From: Sorangium cellulosum So0157-2
GTDB taxonomy: Bacteria; Myxococcota_A; Polyangia; Polyangiales; Polyangiaceae
Length of the DNA: 64,000 bases
Assembly: GCF_000418325.1 (NCBI RefSeq)
Contig: NC_021658.1
Span: forward strand, 248,001-312,000
Direction: 5' to 3'
This document shows positions 20,399 through 29,384 of the stretch, in pieces. Position 1 is the stretch's first letter. Every line of letters starts with the position of its first letter. The position numbers were made by a program, and so were the translations under genes. The notes below the pieces were generated by a model. That model did no database searches and had not been told where the DNA came from. It saw nothing but the letters and a program-made list of their open reading frames with translations.

Positions 20399-21442
20399 TC
20401 AGCGCTTCCGCAGGTACTTGCGGATGTCGACGGAGACGGCCGCCACGATGATGAGGCCCTTGATGATCTGCTGCCAGTAAGGGGACACCCCGAGGATGAC
20501 GAGGCCGTTGTTGAGCACCTCGAAGATGAGCACTCCGGTGAGGATGCCGCCGACGGTCCCGACGCCGCCGGACGTCGAGACGCCGCCGATGACGCAGGCC
20601 GCGATGGCGTCGAGCTCGTACATCAGGCCATAGTTGTTGGTGGCGCCGCCGGTCCTCGCCGCGAGGAGCGCCCCGGCCAGGCCGTAGAGGGCGCCGGCCA
20701 GGAGGTACACGAGCAAAAGCGTCTTCGGGACGTCGACCCCCGAGACGACCGCCGCTTCGCGGCTCGAGCCGATGGCATAGATGTTCTTGCCGAGGCGGGT
20801 CTGGTTGAGGAGCACCCAGATGAAGACCGTGATCACCGCCGCGATGATGACGAGATACGGCAGCGCCCAGTCGCCGCCGAAGCGGATCGCGCCGGTGCCG
20901 ATGGCGGTGAAGTCGTCCCGCAGCCCGCCGATCGGCTGGGCGCCGAGCGGCGGGCGGTCGACGTAGAGCGACGCGGCGCCGTAGGCCATGATCATCGTGC
21001 CGAGCGTGGCGATGAAGGGCGGCACGTTGAGGAAGGCCACGATCAACCCGTTGATGAGCCCGACCGTGGCGCCGACGCTGACGGCCGCGGCGATGCACAG
21101 CAGCACCGGCTGGCTGGCGAGGTGCGGATACATCCGGCTCGCGTAATCGGGCCGCTGCAGCAGCGAGGCGGCGATGCAGGCGGCGAGGCCCACCGTGCGG
21201 CCGGCGGACAGGTCGGTCCCGCGCGTGATCAGGACGCCTCCCTCGCCGAGGGCGATGATCACCCGGACGGAGGAGATGATGAGGACGTTGATGAGGTTGG
21301 CCACGCTCAAGAAGCTGGGCCGCAGGACGCCGATCACGAGGACCAGCAGGAGGAGGACCAGAGAGATCGCCTGCCGGCTGGCGAACTCTCGAACTGCCCT
21401 CAGGTGATCGCGGGCGGCGCCGCCGGCGCTGCTGGTTGCCAT
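20399..21442 (-). CDS. mglC: Sugar ABC transporter permease (MglC/RbsC type)
   Basis: 347 residues with about ten hydrophobic segments. The motif EGGVLITRGTDLSAGRTVGL is the hallmark of BPD_transp_2 permeases for galactose and ribose, and GKNIYAIGSSREAAVVSGV is the cytoplasmic loop that contacts the ATPase. The ATG at 21440-21442 (MATSSAGG) is chosen over a longer frame because that extension is antisense to the end of mglA. Third gene of the mglB-mglA-mglC set, 35 bp after mglA. By family it forms the inner-membrane channel for a pentose or hexose. Confidence 0.92.
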   Translation of the reverse strand: MATSSAGGAARDHLRAVREFASRQAISLVLLLLVLVIGVLRPSFLSVANLINVLIISSVRVIIALGEGGVLITRGTDLSAGRTVGLAACIAASLLQRPDYASRMYPHLASQPVLLCIAAAVSVGATVGLINGLIVAFLNVPPFIATLGTMIMAYGAASLYVDRPPLGAQPIGGLRDDFTAIGTGAIRFGGDWALPYLVIIAAVITVFIWVLLNQTRLGKNIYAIGSSREAAVVSGVDVPKTLLLVYLLAGALYGLAGALLAARTGGATNNYGLMYELDAIAACVIGGVSTSGGVGTVGGILTGVLIFEVLNNGLVILGVSPYWQQIIKGLIIVAAVSVDIRKYLRKR

Positions 21443-21477
21443 GGAGTGGTCCCTCTGCTTTCGATCGGTTCGATGGC

Positions 21478-22992
21478 TCAATGGAACTGCGTGGACAGCG
21501 CCATGATCGCCTCCTGGGTGGCGCTCTCGCCTTGCAGGATGCCCGTGATCCGCCCCTCGCACATGACCATGATTCGATCGGACATGCCGAGCACCTCGGG
21601 CAGCTCCGAGGAGATCAGGATGATGCTCTTCCCCCTCTTCGCGAGGTCCGCGATGATCGTGTAGATCTCGTATTTGGCGCCGACGTCGACGCCGCGGGTC
21701 GGCTCGTCGAGGATGAGGATATCGGGGCTCGTGAGGAGCCACCGCGCCAGGATGACCTTCTGCTGGTTGCCGCCGGACAGGTCCTGGATGAAGGCGCGCG
21801 TGCTCGGCGTCTTGATCCGCAGCGCCTCCGCGAGCCGCCGCACGTCCGCCTCGGCGCGGCGGAGATCGAGCAGGCCGGCCCTGCGCTCATAGTTCTTCCA
21901 GCTCGCCGACAGCGTGTTGTCGGCCACGTGGAGCATCGGGAAGATCCCCGTCGAGCGGCGCTCCTCGGTCAGGAGCGCCATTCCGTGCGCGATGGCCCTG
22001 ACGGGGCTCCCGATCTGCACCTCTTTCCCGTCGACGAAGACATGACCCTTCGCGACGGAGCGCAGCCCGAACAGCGCTTCCATCACCTCGGTGCGCTGGG
22101 CGCCCACGAGGCCGCTCACCCCGAGGATCTCGCCCCGCCGGAGCCCGAAGGTCACGTCCTTGAACGATCTCGGGTCCGCCGAGGTCAGCCCCTCGACCCG
22201 CATCACCACCTCGCCGGGGTCGTTCTCGCGCGGCGGGAACCGGTGCGTCATGTCGCGGCCGACCATGCGCTGGATGATGAGATCGGTCGTGAGCTCGGAC
22301 GACGGATAGGTCCCGACGAGGCGCCCGTCGCGCATGATGGTGACCTCATCGGAGATGCGAAGGATCTCCTCCATCTTGTGCGAGATGTAGATGATGGCCA
22401 CCCCCTCGCCCCGGAGCCTGCCGATGATCTCGAAGAGGTGCTCCACCTCGTGCTCGGTGAGCGACGAGGTCGGCTCATCCATGATGATGATCTTGGCGCG
22501 CCGGGAGACCGCCTTGGCGATCTCCATCGACTGGAGCTTCGAGACGGGGAGGTCCACGGCCCAGGCGGTCGGGTCGATGTCCATCCGGAGCTCCCGGAAG
22601 AGCGCCTGCGTGTCCCGCAGCATCTTCCGGTGATCGACCAGCTTGAGAGGCCCGAACCGGCGGATCGGGTAGCGCCCCAGCCAGAGGTTCTCCATGACGC
22701 TCCGGTAGGCGATCGGCTGCAGCTCCTGGTGGATCATGGCGATGCCGTGATCGAGCGCGGCGCGCGACGACGACAGCGATACGGTCTTGCCGGCCAGCGC
22801 GATCGTGCCGGAGTCCGGCGTGTACATGCCGAACAGGCACTTCATCAGCGTGGACTTGCCCGCGCCGTTCTCGCCCATGAGGGCGTGGACGGTGCCCGGA
22901 CGGACCCGCAGGGTCACCGCGTCCAGGGCCTTCACCCCCGGGAACACCTTGGAGATGCCGCTCATCTCGAGGGCGTAATCGGCGCCGGCCAT
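21478..22992 (-). CDS. mglA: Sugar ABC transporter ATP-binding protein (MglA type)
   Basis: 504 residues with two ATPase halves. Half one has Walker A GENGAGKST, a relaxed signature LPVSKLQSMEIAKAV and Walker B IIIMDEPTSSLT. Half two has signature LSGGNQQKVILARWL and Walker B ILILDEPTRGVDVGAKYEIY, while its Walker A is replaced by GVSGLVGAQRTEV. That asymmetry is normal in MglA, RbsA and XylG. The ATG at 22990-22992 follows an ideal AGGAGATCGTC; a GTG at 23010 is in frame but would lie upstream of that site. It powers import of the sugar delivered by the neighbouring binding protein. mglB lies 79 bp upstream. Confidence 0.93.
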   Translation of the reverse strand: MAGADYALEMSGISKVFPGVKALDAVTLRVRPGTVHALMGENGAGKSTLMKCLFGMYTPDSGTIALAGKTVSLSSSRAALDHGIAMIHQELQPIAYRSVMENLWLGRYPIRRFGPLKLVDHRKMLRDTQALFRELRMDIDPTAWAVDLPVSKLQSMEIAKAVSRRAKIIIMDEPTSSLTEHEVEHLFEIIGRLRGEGVAIIYISHKMEEILRISDEVTIMRDGRLVGTYPSSELTTDLIIQRMVGRDMTHRFPPRENDPGEVVMRVEGLTSADPRSFKDVTFGLRRGEILGVSGLVGAQRTEVMEALFGLRSVAKGHVFVDGKEVQIGSPVRAIAHGMALLTEERRSTGIFPMLHVADNTLSASWKNYERRAGLLDLRRAEADVRRLAEALRIKTPSTRAFIQDLSGGNQQKVILARWLLTSPDILILDEPTRGVDVGAKYEIYTIIADLAKRGKSIILISSELPEVLGMSDRIMVMCEGRITGILQGESATQEAIMALSTQFH

Positions 22993-23071
22993 GACGATCT
23001 CCTGTTGCACTCGGCCGGGGGAGGCGGCGCCGGCCGCTCGCCGACCGACGCGCGCCGCGGGCTCGCTGGCC

Positions 23072-24085
23072 TCACTTGTACTGCTGGTGGTTCTCCTTCG
23101 TGACCTTCCGGTAGGGGACCCAGACGTACCTGCCGTCGAGCGGCGCGACGCTGGTCTTGACCTCGGCGCCCGTGGCGAGCGCGAGGGAGATGTCGAAGAT
23201 CGCCTTGCCCTGGCCCTTGGCGTCGTTGAGGACGGTGCCGAGGAGCGTGCCGCTCGCGATCGCGTCGAGGGCGGGCGGCGTCGCGTCGACGCCGACGACT
23301 GGCATGTACTTGCCGCCGGTGAAGTACCCGGCCGCCTTGAGCGCCTCGATCGCGCCGAGGGCCATGTCGTCGTTGTTGGCGAGGACGACCTCGATCTTGT
23401 CGTTGTGCGCGGCGATGAAGGCGGCCATCTTCTCCTGCCCCTTGACGCGCTCCCACATGGCCGTGTCCTCCGCGAGCTTCTCCACCTGGAGCCCGGCGCC
23501 GGTGATGGCCTTGATGGAGTACTCCGTGCGGATCGGGGCGTCCTGGTGACCGGGCTCGCCGGTCAGCATGACGTACTGGATCTTTCCGTCTTTGTTCCGG
23601 TCGGCCTCGGGGTGGGCCTTCCAGTAGTCGACGACGATCTCGCCCTGCATCGTGCCCGACTGCTCGGCCTCGGCGCCGACGTAATAGGCCTTGTCCCACC
23701 TGGCCATGTCTTCTTTGAGGGGCTCGCGGTTCCAGAAGACCACCGGCACGTCCTTGGCCTTGGCCTTGTCGATGATGATCGGCACCGCGGTCCGGTCGAC
23801 CAGGTTGATGGCCATCACCTTGAAGCCCTGCACGAGGAACTGGTCGACCTGATCGTTCTGGATGGGCTGCTGGTTCTGGCTGTCGACGATGTTCAGCTCC
23901 GCCTTGCCCTTGGCGGTCTCCTCGATGGTCCGCCGTATGTACGACATGAAGGTGTTGTCGAACTGGTAGATGGCGACCGCCAGCCTGGGCGTGCCGGAGG
24001 CGGCCGCGCCGCTGCTCGGGCCGCCTTCCTGACAGCCGGACATCAAGACGGCGACGGCGGCCGCCGCGAGACAAAGCGCCCTCAT
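23072..24085 (-). CDS. mglB: Galactose/glucose-type periplasmic binding lipoprotein (MglB-like)
   Basis: 337 residues with a signal peptide and lipobox LMSGC. The mature part matches the galactose-binding branch: AVAIYQFDNTFMSYIRRTIE, ADGFKVMAINLVDR-like ligand loops, FWNREP, and a calcium-binding loop DRNKDGKIQ as in Escherichia coli MglB. Downstream are PGHQDAPIRT and NNDDMALGAIEAL, which hold sugar-contacting Asn/Asp residues. The start has GGAAGGAG eleven bases upstream. It is the first gene of the importer operon, with a roughly 197-nt leader if the promoter at 24289-24316 is right. A D-galactose or D-glucose ligand is inferred from the family. Confidence 0.92.
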   Translation of the reverse strand: MRALCLAAAAVAVLMSGCQEGGPSSGAAASGTPRLAVAIYQFDNTFMSYIRRTIEETAKGKAELNIVDSQNQQPIQNDQVDQFLVQGFKVMAINLVDRTAVPIIIDKAKAKDVPVVFWNREPLKEDMARWDKAYYVGAEAEQSGTMQGEIVVDYWKAHPEADRNKDGKIQYVMLTGEPGHQDAPIRTEYSIKAITGAGLQVEKLAEDTAMWERVKGQEKMAAFIAAHNDKIEVVLANNDDMALGAIEALKAAGYFTGGKYMPVVGVDATPPALDAIASGTLLGTVLNDAKGQGKAIFDISLALATGAEVKTSVAPLDGRYVWVPYRKVTKENHQQYK

Positions 24086-24288
24086 ACAGAGATCTCCTTC
24101 CGCATCAGCCGCCGAATGAGCGAGGCTCGTCGTGGTCTCTGCTGGATTCCCCTCGGTCAGACGACGAGCACCGTCGAGCGGTGATCGCTCCCACGACGAC
24201 CGAGCGACGGAATCGGCGCCTAGACCCGGAGGTCTCGGCGCGCATGACGACCCGCCCGTGGCGAAGCAAAAGCACGCACTTCGTCACC

Positions 24289-24316
24289 ATGTTAACGATA
24301 ACATATGGGGTGTCAA
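24289..24316 (-). promoter_or_regulatory. mgl promoter with LacI-type operator over the -10
   Basis: On the minus strand a -35 TTGACA (24311-24316) is followed after 16 bases by TAACAT (24289-24294). The palindrome ATGTTATCGTTAACAT (24289-24304) covers the spacer and -10. Its even symmetry around a central CG is typical of LacI/GalR-family sites. A bound repressor would block the promoter of mglB. No LacI-family gene is in the window. Confidence 0.7.
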
Positions 24317-24481
24317 CGCGAATCGACCGGCCCGCGGGCCGCCTCGATCCCGGGGAGGACGAGGCGAGCGGGGCTCCTCCGAAGCGACGCGTCAGGAGGG
24401 GAGGGCGCCCGCCCGCGGTCGCGGCGCCCGGCCGCCGCCGCGCGTCCGTCGAGGAGGGCGGCGTACATCGGTCGATTTGGA

Positions 24482-24509
24482 TTGACGCCCGTCATGTTAA
24501 CGTTAACAT
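24482..24509 (+). promoter_or_regulatory. Cytochrome c promoter with matching LacI-type operator
   Basis: TTGACG (24482-24487), a 16-base spacer and TAACAT (24504-24509) face the cytochrome gene. The perfect 16-bp palindrome ATGTTAACGTTAACAT occupies 24494-24509. Its position relative to -35 and -10 is the same as in the mgl promoter, and it differs from that operator at one base, so one regulator probably controls both. Confidence 0.7.
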
Positions 24510-24568
24510 ATGCATCCTGAGCCGCGATCGCGCGGCTGAGCTTGCCCTTACCTGACAGGAGACGTCGC

Positions 24569-24973
24569 ATGTCGATGAGCATGAAGCTGATGGGTGCCGT
24601 GTTGATGAGCGTCGGCATTGGCTTTGCGGGGGCTGCGTGGGCCGCGGGCGGGGCGGACGTCCCCGCTTCGGTCGCCGAGGGGAAGGATTTTGGCTGTGGT
24701 GCAAAAGGACAGAAGGCCTGTCCGATGCAGGGCTGGATGAAGACGGTGATGCAGTCGGCGACCACGAGCGGCGACGGCGCGAAGATCGCGTCGGCGCTGG
24801 ATTACGTCGCGTCGAAGCCGCCGCCCGGGATGCCCAAGTGGGTCGCGATCTCGAAGGAAGGCGCGGAGAAGGCCAAGAAGGGCGACATCGACGGCGCCAA
24901 GGCGAGCTGCAAGGCGTGCCATGATCTTTACAAGGCGGAGTACAAGGCGAAGCTCCGCGACGCCGCGTTCTGA
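24569..24973 (+). CDS. Small periplasmic c-type cytochrome
   Basis: 134 residues: signal peptide (KLMGAVLMSVGIGFAGAAWA, cleavage after AWA), then a helical domain with a single C-terminal haem site CKACH followed by DLYKAEYKAKLRD. A C-terminal CxxCH before a final helix is the layout of class II cytochromes (cytochrome c-prime or c-556 type). Two further cysteines (DFGCGAKGQKACPM) are unusual. The start follows ACAGGAG. It should sit in the periplasm and carry electrons; its partner is unknown. The promoter shares its operator with the sugar importer, which links it to sugar use. Confidence 0.85.
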   Translation: MSMSMKLMGAVLMSVGIGFAGAAWAAGGADVPASVAEGKDFGCGAKGQKACPMQGWMKTVMQSATTSGDGAKIASALDYVASKPPPGMPKWVAISKEGAEKAKKGDIDGAKASCKACHDLYKAEYKAKLRDAAF

Positions 24974-25155
24974 GGCGCCTCTCACGGCTCTTCCCCTCTC
25001 CGCTGCTCGCGCCGGGCGCGCCCTCTCCTGGCAGCCCTGGCCGTACCCGCCGGGGCTCAGGCCGACGCCGGCCCGGGAGAGCTCCGGTCGATCCCGACGA
25101 CGTTGCGTTTACAGACGCGCCGCCCGCCACTAGCCTGGCGAGCAGTGAGGTGCCC

Positions 25156-26241
25156 ATGTCCACATCAGCCCAAGGTCCGGAGTTCGACGAACAACTCACC
25201 CCCGTGCGCTGGGGCGTCCTCGGGGCGAGCAACTTCGCGCTGACGGTCAGCCTCCCCGGCATGAAGCGGGGGCCCCTCACCCAGCTCGCCGCGCTGGCGT
25301 CGCGCGACATCGGCAAGGCGACCGCCGCCGCGCGATCGCTCGGGATCCCGAGGGCGTACGGCAGCTATGACGAGCTGCTCGACGATCCGGAGATCGACGC
25401 CATCTACAATCCGCTGCCCAACCACCTGCACGTGAAGTGGACGGCGCGCGCGGCCCGCGCCGGCAAGCACGTCCTCTGCGAGAAGCCGATCGCGCTCAGC
25501 GCCGAGGACGCCGAGGCGCTCGTCGACGTGCAGCGCGAGACGGGCAAGCTGATCGCCGAAGCGTTCATGATCCGCAACCATCCGCAGTGGCAGCAGGTCA
25601 GGGACTGGGTGCGCCGCGGCAAGATCGGCGAGCTGGTCAGCGTCCAGGCGGCGTTCTCGTACTACAACCGCGACGCCGCCAATATCCGCAACAAGAAGGC
25701 GGTCGGCGGCGGCGCGCTCTACGACATCGGCTGCTACGCGGTGAACACGTCGCGCTTCCTGTTCGGGCGCGAGCCCGTGCGGGCGATGGCGCTCGTCGAC
25801 CACGATCCAGAGTTCGGCACCGACCGCTTGACCTCGGGCCTGCTCGACTACGGCGGCGCGCACCTGACGTTCACGTGCAGCACGCAGGCGGTGCCCTACC
25901 AGCGCGTGAACGCGTTCGGCACCAAGGGCCGCATCGAGCTCGAGATCCCGTTCAACGCCCCCGCCGATCAGCCGTGCAAGGTGTGGCTCGATGACGGGTC
26001 GACGCTGAACTGCAGCTCGGCCAAGGTCATCTCATTTCCCGCCGTCGACCAGTACCACCTGCAGAGCGAGGCGTTCTCGCGCGCCGTCCGCGCCGGGGGT
26101 CCCGTCGAGAACTCGATCGAGGTCGCGGTCGGCAACATGCGCGTCATCGACGCGCTCTTCCGCTCCGCCGAGAGCGGGCGCTGGGAGAAGATCTCGCCCG
26201 CGGCAGGCGCGGGAGGGAGACCGCTCAGAAGCGCGCGTTGA
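25156..26241 (+). CDS. Gfo/Idh/MocA family oxidoreductase
   Basis: 361 residues. The N-terminal Rossmann fold opens with RWGVLGASNFAL, and the family motif around AGKHVLCEKPIAL holds the catalytic-region Lys-Pro. The C-terminal alpha/beta domain includes GGGALYDIGCYAVNTSRFLF with the conserved Asp and later Tyr/His region. These enzymes oxidise or reduce sugars and inositols with NAD(P). The ATG at 25156 is preceded by GTGAGG. Together with the aldo/keto reductase and the importer it suggests a sugar-catabolic neighbourhood, though it is on the opposite strand to the importer and has its own start region. Confidence 0.9.
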   Translation: MSTSAQGPEFDEQLTPVRWGVLGASNFALTVSLPGMKRGPLTQLAALASRDIGKATAAARSLGIPRAYGSYDELLDDPEIDAIYNPLPNHLHVKWTARAARAGKHVLCEKPIALSAEDAEALVDVQRETGKLIAEAFMIRNHPQWQQVRDWVRRGKIGELVSVQAAFSYYNRDAANIRNKKAVGGGALYDIGCYAVNTSRFLFGREPVRAMALVDHDPEFGTDRLTSGLLDYGGAHLTFTCSTQAVPYQRVNAFGTKGRIELEIPFNAPADQPCKVWLDDGSTLNCSSAKVISFPAVDQYHLQSEAFSRAVRAGGPVENSIEVAVGNMRVIDALFRSAESGRWEKISPAAGAGGRPLRSAR

Positions 26242-26429
26242 GCGCGGCGAGCTCGCCTGGATCGTGGGCTGCCCCGCCCGTCCCCGGCGCGCCGCCGCCC
26301 CCCGCGGTCAGGTGCCGTCCTTCACGAAACCTGCACGGATCGCTCCACCAAGCTCCACGAGCCGCTCATGCCGCCCACCCGTCCCGTGAGCTAGGGTGAA
26401 GCCATCACTCGAGCACGGCGGTTAAGGCG

Positions 26430-26996
26430 ATGACAGGAACGGCGCACGACGGTGGCGGACGGCGCGGAAGCCCCTGGCGGGTAGCGGTCTGGGGCATTGC
26501 AGCGCTCGTCCTGCTGCTGCCCTTGGTCGCGATGCAGCTCACCGAAGAGGTGGCTTGGGATCTGGCGGATTTCGTCATCTTCGGATCCATGCTGGTCGGC
26601 GCTTGCGGCGCCTACGAGCTGGCCGCGAGGGTGACGAGCAATCACGCGTACCGAGCCGCGGTCGGCGTTGCGCTCGCGGCGGCGTTCATCCTCGTCTGGA
26701 TGAACCTCGCCGTCGGCATCATCGGCAATGAGGAGAACCCCGCCAATCTGATGGTTGGCGGGGTGCTCGCCGTCGGGATCGTCGGGGCCACCATCGCGCG
26801 CTTCCGGCCACAGGGGATGGAGCGCGCGCTGGTCGCGACGGCGATCGCTCAGGCGTTGGTCGCCGTGATCGCTTTGATCGTCGGATGGGGCTACACCTTG
26901 ATACTGACAGGGTTCTTCGTCGCGCTGTGGCTCACATCGGCCCGGCTGTTCCGGAGAGCGGCGCGGGAGCAGGCTCACGCGGGCGCAGCGCCGTAG
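26430..26996 (+). CDS. Small integral membrane protein, function unknown
   Basis: 188 residues with about five hydrophobic segments (for example AVWGIAALVLLLPLVAMQL, AAVGVALAAAFILVWMNLA, LMVGGVLAVGIVGATIA). Acidic residues sit between the first two (TEEVAWDLADF). The N-terminus is Gly/Arg-rich and the C-terminus basic, which suggests both are cytoplasmic or mixed. I do not recognise the family. It is flanked by short intergenic gaps and appears to be a single gene. Confidence 0.75.
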   Translation: MTGTAHDGGGRRGSPWRVAVWGIAALVLLLPLVAMQLTEEVAWDLADFVIFGSMLVGACGAYELAARVTSNHAYRAAVGVALAAAFILVWMNLAVGIIGNEENPANLMVGGVLAVGIVGATIARFRPQGMERALVATAIAQALVAVIALIVGWGYTLILTGFFVALWLTSARLFRRAAREQAHAGAAP

Positions 26997-27243
26997 GTTG
27001 ACCCGCGACGTGCGCTATCGGTCCATAGGGCTATAGCGCACGGTCAGGCCGTCACCTTGCGCGCCAGGGCGAGCTCGGGTGGGTTCGGTCTCGTCCCCGC
27101 GGCGCGCGGTCGCTGGTAGCTTCTCGACGTCGGCGGAGCCGGGATCTCGGCGCCGCGCGCGATGCCGCAGAGCTCGCCTCGACGACGCCGAGCGGGTCAC
27201 GGCCTTGCGCTCGCTCGGGGCCATGAGGTAGCTGACGACCCTC

Positions 27244-28239
27244 ATGGACACGCTCACGCATGGGCTGTTCGGGCTGGCGGTCGGCGCAATGCGTCGCCCC
27301 GACATGAGGCCCGGCGAGGGGCGCGCGTCGCCGACCGACCGCGCCGTGCTGCTCTCGTGCGTGATCGCCGCCGAGCTGCCGGATCTCGACTATTTCTGGC
27401 CGGCGGGGGACGCCGTGCTGCGCACCCTGCGCGCGCACCGCGGGCCGTCGCACGCGCTCCTGTTCGCGCCGGTGGTGGCGGCGGTGGCCGCCGGGGTCGC
27501 CTGGCTCGTCCTGCGGCGTCGGGCTCGGTTCGGTCCGGTCTACGCGTTCAGCGTCCTCTCGGTCGCCCTCGCGCACCTCTTGCCGGATCTCTGGACCGGG
27601 TGGGGAACGCGCCTGCTCCTCCCGTTCTCGGACGCGCGTTTGACGCTCGACTGGACTGGCGTGCTCGACCCGCTGGTCACGCTGCCGCTCGCCCTCGGCG
27701 CGCTCGTCGCGTGGCGCCGGCGGGCGCGCTGGCGGCGCGCGATCCTCGTCGGCGCCGCCGTCGCCGCCGCGTATGTCGGCGGCCGGATCGCGACGCAGCA
27801 GGTCCTCGTCGCCCGCGTCGCCGCCGCCCACCCCGGAGCGCAGCGCGTCGCCGTGTTCCCCGCGATGCTCGGCGTGACGACATGGCGCTTCATCGCGACG
27901 CACGAGGACGCTTACGCGGCCGGCACGGTCGACCTGCTCGGCGGCGCGCCGACCGAGGAGCGCCGGGTCGCGCGTGCGCCCAGCGGCCCCGTGCCCGCCC
28001 GCGTCGCGGCGGTCCCCACCGTGCGCGAGGCGCTCGCCTGGGCTCGCTTCCCCGTGGTCCGCCACGCCCCCGCCGGCGACGGCGGGACCACCGTGCGCGT
28101 CGCCGACCTCCGCTACCACCTGCGCGGCGACCCGACGCTCGAGTTCATCGTCGACATCGCCCCCGACGGCGCGGTGACGCGCGCCCGCCTCGAGCGCGGC
28201 GGCTCCGCCCGCGAGCTCCTCGACCGCTGGCGACGGTAG
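27244..28239 (+). CDS. Membrane-bound metal-dependent hydrolase (YdjM/DUF457 family)
   Basis: 331 residues. It opens with MDTLTHGLFGLAVG, and then DLDYFWPAGD and HRGPSHALLF follow, the His/Asp motifs of the YdjM/DUF457 family. Several transmembrane helices lie between residues 70 and 190. The last third is a soluble tail ending TLEFIVDIAPDGAV, facing one side of the membrane. The family is annotated as membrane-bound metal-dependent hydrolases, some induced by DNA damage in enteric bacteria, but no substrate is established. Confidence 0.85.
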   Translation: MDTLTHGLFGLAVGAMRRPDMRPGEGRASPTDRAVLLSCVIAAELPDLDYFWPAGDAVLRTLRAHRGPSHALLFAPVVAAVAAGVAWLVLRRRARFGPVYAFSVLSVALAHLLPDLWTGWGTRLLLPFSDARLTLDWTGVLDPLVTLPLALGALVAWRRRARWRRAILVGAAVAAAYVGGRIATQQVLVARVAAAHPGAQRVAVFPAMLGVTTWRFIATHEDAYAAGTVDLLGGAPTEERRVARAPSGPVPARVAAVPTVREALAWARFPVVRHAPAGDGGTTVRVADLRYHLRGDPTLEFIVDIAPDGAVTRARLERGGSARELLDRWRR

Positions 28240-28261
28240 CGCCTCACGCCCTCGAGGCTCG

Positions 28262-28694
28262 TCGAGCTCATCAAACCGGCCTTCTTCATGGCGTCCGCCC
28301 TTCCATCATGTTCGAGGGGGGCACGGGCGACCGCCTGCTCACCACGATCGCGCCCGACACGGAGCTGGCCGTGGTCGCCGTGCAGGACATCGGGGCAGCG
28401 GCCGCGGCCGCCGTCCAGGAGCCGTCGCGGTTCCACGGCGTGGAGCTCGAGCTCGCCAGCCAACGGTTGACGATGCGCGAGATCGCCCGTGCGCTGTCCC
28501 GCGCGCTCGACCTCCCCATCGAAGCTCCGTCGCTCACGGCCGACGAGGCCATCGCCCGGGGTCTGATGCCCATGATCGCGCGCCCGCACGCGCGGCTGAA
28601 CCACTACGGCAGCCCGGCCACCCCCGAGGCGGCGCGAGCGCTCGGCATTCCGCTCACCGACTTCGAGACCTGGCTTCGACACCACCGTGTGTGA
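28262..28694 (+). pseudogene. NmrA-like NAD(P)-binding protein, C-terminal remnant
   Basis: The stretch KPAFFMASALPS in one frame and MFEGGTGDRLLTTIAPDTEL in the next correspond to adjoining parts of an NmrA/atypical SDR protein. The rest, VAVQDIGAAAAAAV through ARLNHYGSPATPEAARALGI to the stop, is the substrate-binding end of that family. The whole Rossmann half that should bind NAD(P) is missing and the surviving part has a frameshift near 28300. I read it as a decayed gene starting just after the membrane hydrolase stop. Confidence 0.65.
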
Positions 28695-28769
28695 ATCTCG
28701 ACCCGGAGGCCCTCGGCAGCCGGCGTGTCGAACGATTCAAGTGACGCCGTAGCGTCCGCGCTCCGCCGA

Positions 28770-29144
28770 TCACGATCCGGGCGGACGCAGCTGTTTGCGG
28801 ACCTTCTTGATGAAGGTCTGCGTGCACTTTCCGTGGGTGGCCTCATGCTCGATGATCTCGAGCGTGAGCTTGGCCTTCGTCCCGCTGGAGAGATGCGCAG
28901 CCGCGTTCACCTCCCTGGCGAGCTGGATGCCTTCCAGCGACGCGGGGCCCTGCGGCTTCTCGACGGCCGCCGTCTTGTTCGGCTGCCGGTAGTGGGAAGG
29001 CTTCGTCTTGGTGACGTCGCGGAAGCGGGGGTCGTCCGAGCGCCGGCCGGTGCCGTGGCAGCCGGGGCAGGTGGCGGTGCTGCCGGAGAACGAGTTGGCG
29101 ATGCGGCCGTCGCCGCCACAGACGCCGCAGGATTCACTAGACAT
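28770..29144 (-). CDS. Small DnaJ-type zinc-finger protein
   Basis: 124 residues. The N-terminus has two CxxCxGxG motifs, CGVCGGDG and CPGCHGTG, like one zinc site of the DnaJ Cys-rich domain. No J-domain is present. The remainder is basic, with THGKCTQTFIKKVRKQL at the end. Such stand-alone fingers may bind unfolded protein or nucleic acid. The ATG at 29142-29144 follows GAGGGAC. No operon partner: the GST gene upstream on the same strand is 240 bp away. Confidence 0.75.
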   Translation of the reverse strand: MSSESCGVCGGDGRIANSFSGSTATCPGCHGTGRRSDDPRFRDVTKTKPSHYRQPNKTAAVEKPQGPASLEGIQLAREVNAAAHLSSGTKAKLTLEIIEHEATHGKCTQTFIKKVRKQLRPPGS

Positions 29145-29384
29145 GAGCCAGTCCCTCGGGTCGGGGTAGGTGCTTCGGGTCCTTCATGCCGAGAGCATAC
29201 AGGCGATCGTGGCTCGTGGGAGCTTCGCCTGGGGCGATCCTCCGCTTTGCGCGTGGTTGGCCGCAAGCGCAGCGGCGCGCCCGCCCCCTCGGCACCGAGC
29301 CGCCCGTCGGCGCGGTGACTGCGCAGATCGGCGGCCCGGCTCTCCTGGTGATGCTCCGCGAGCGCCATCGCTGGGGCGGAGACG

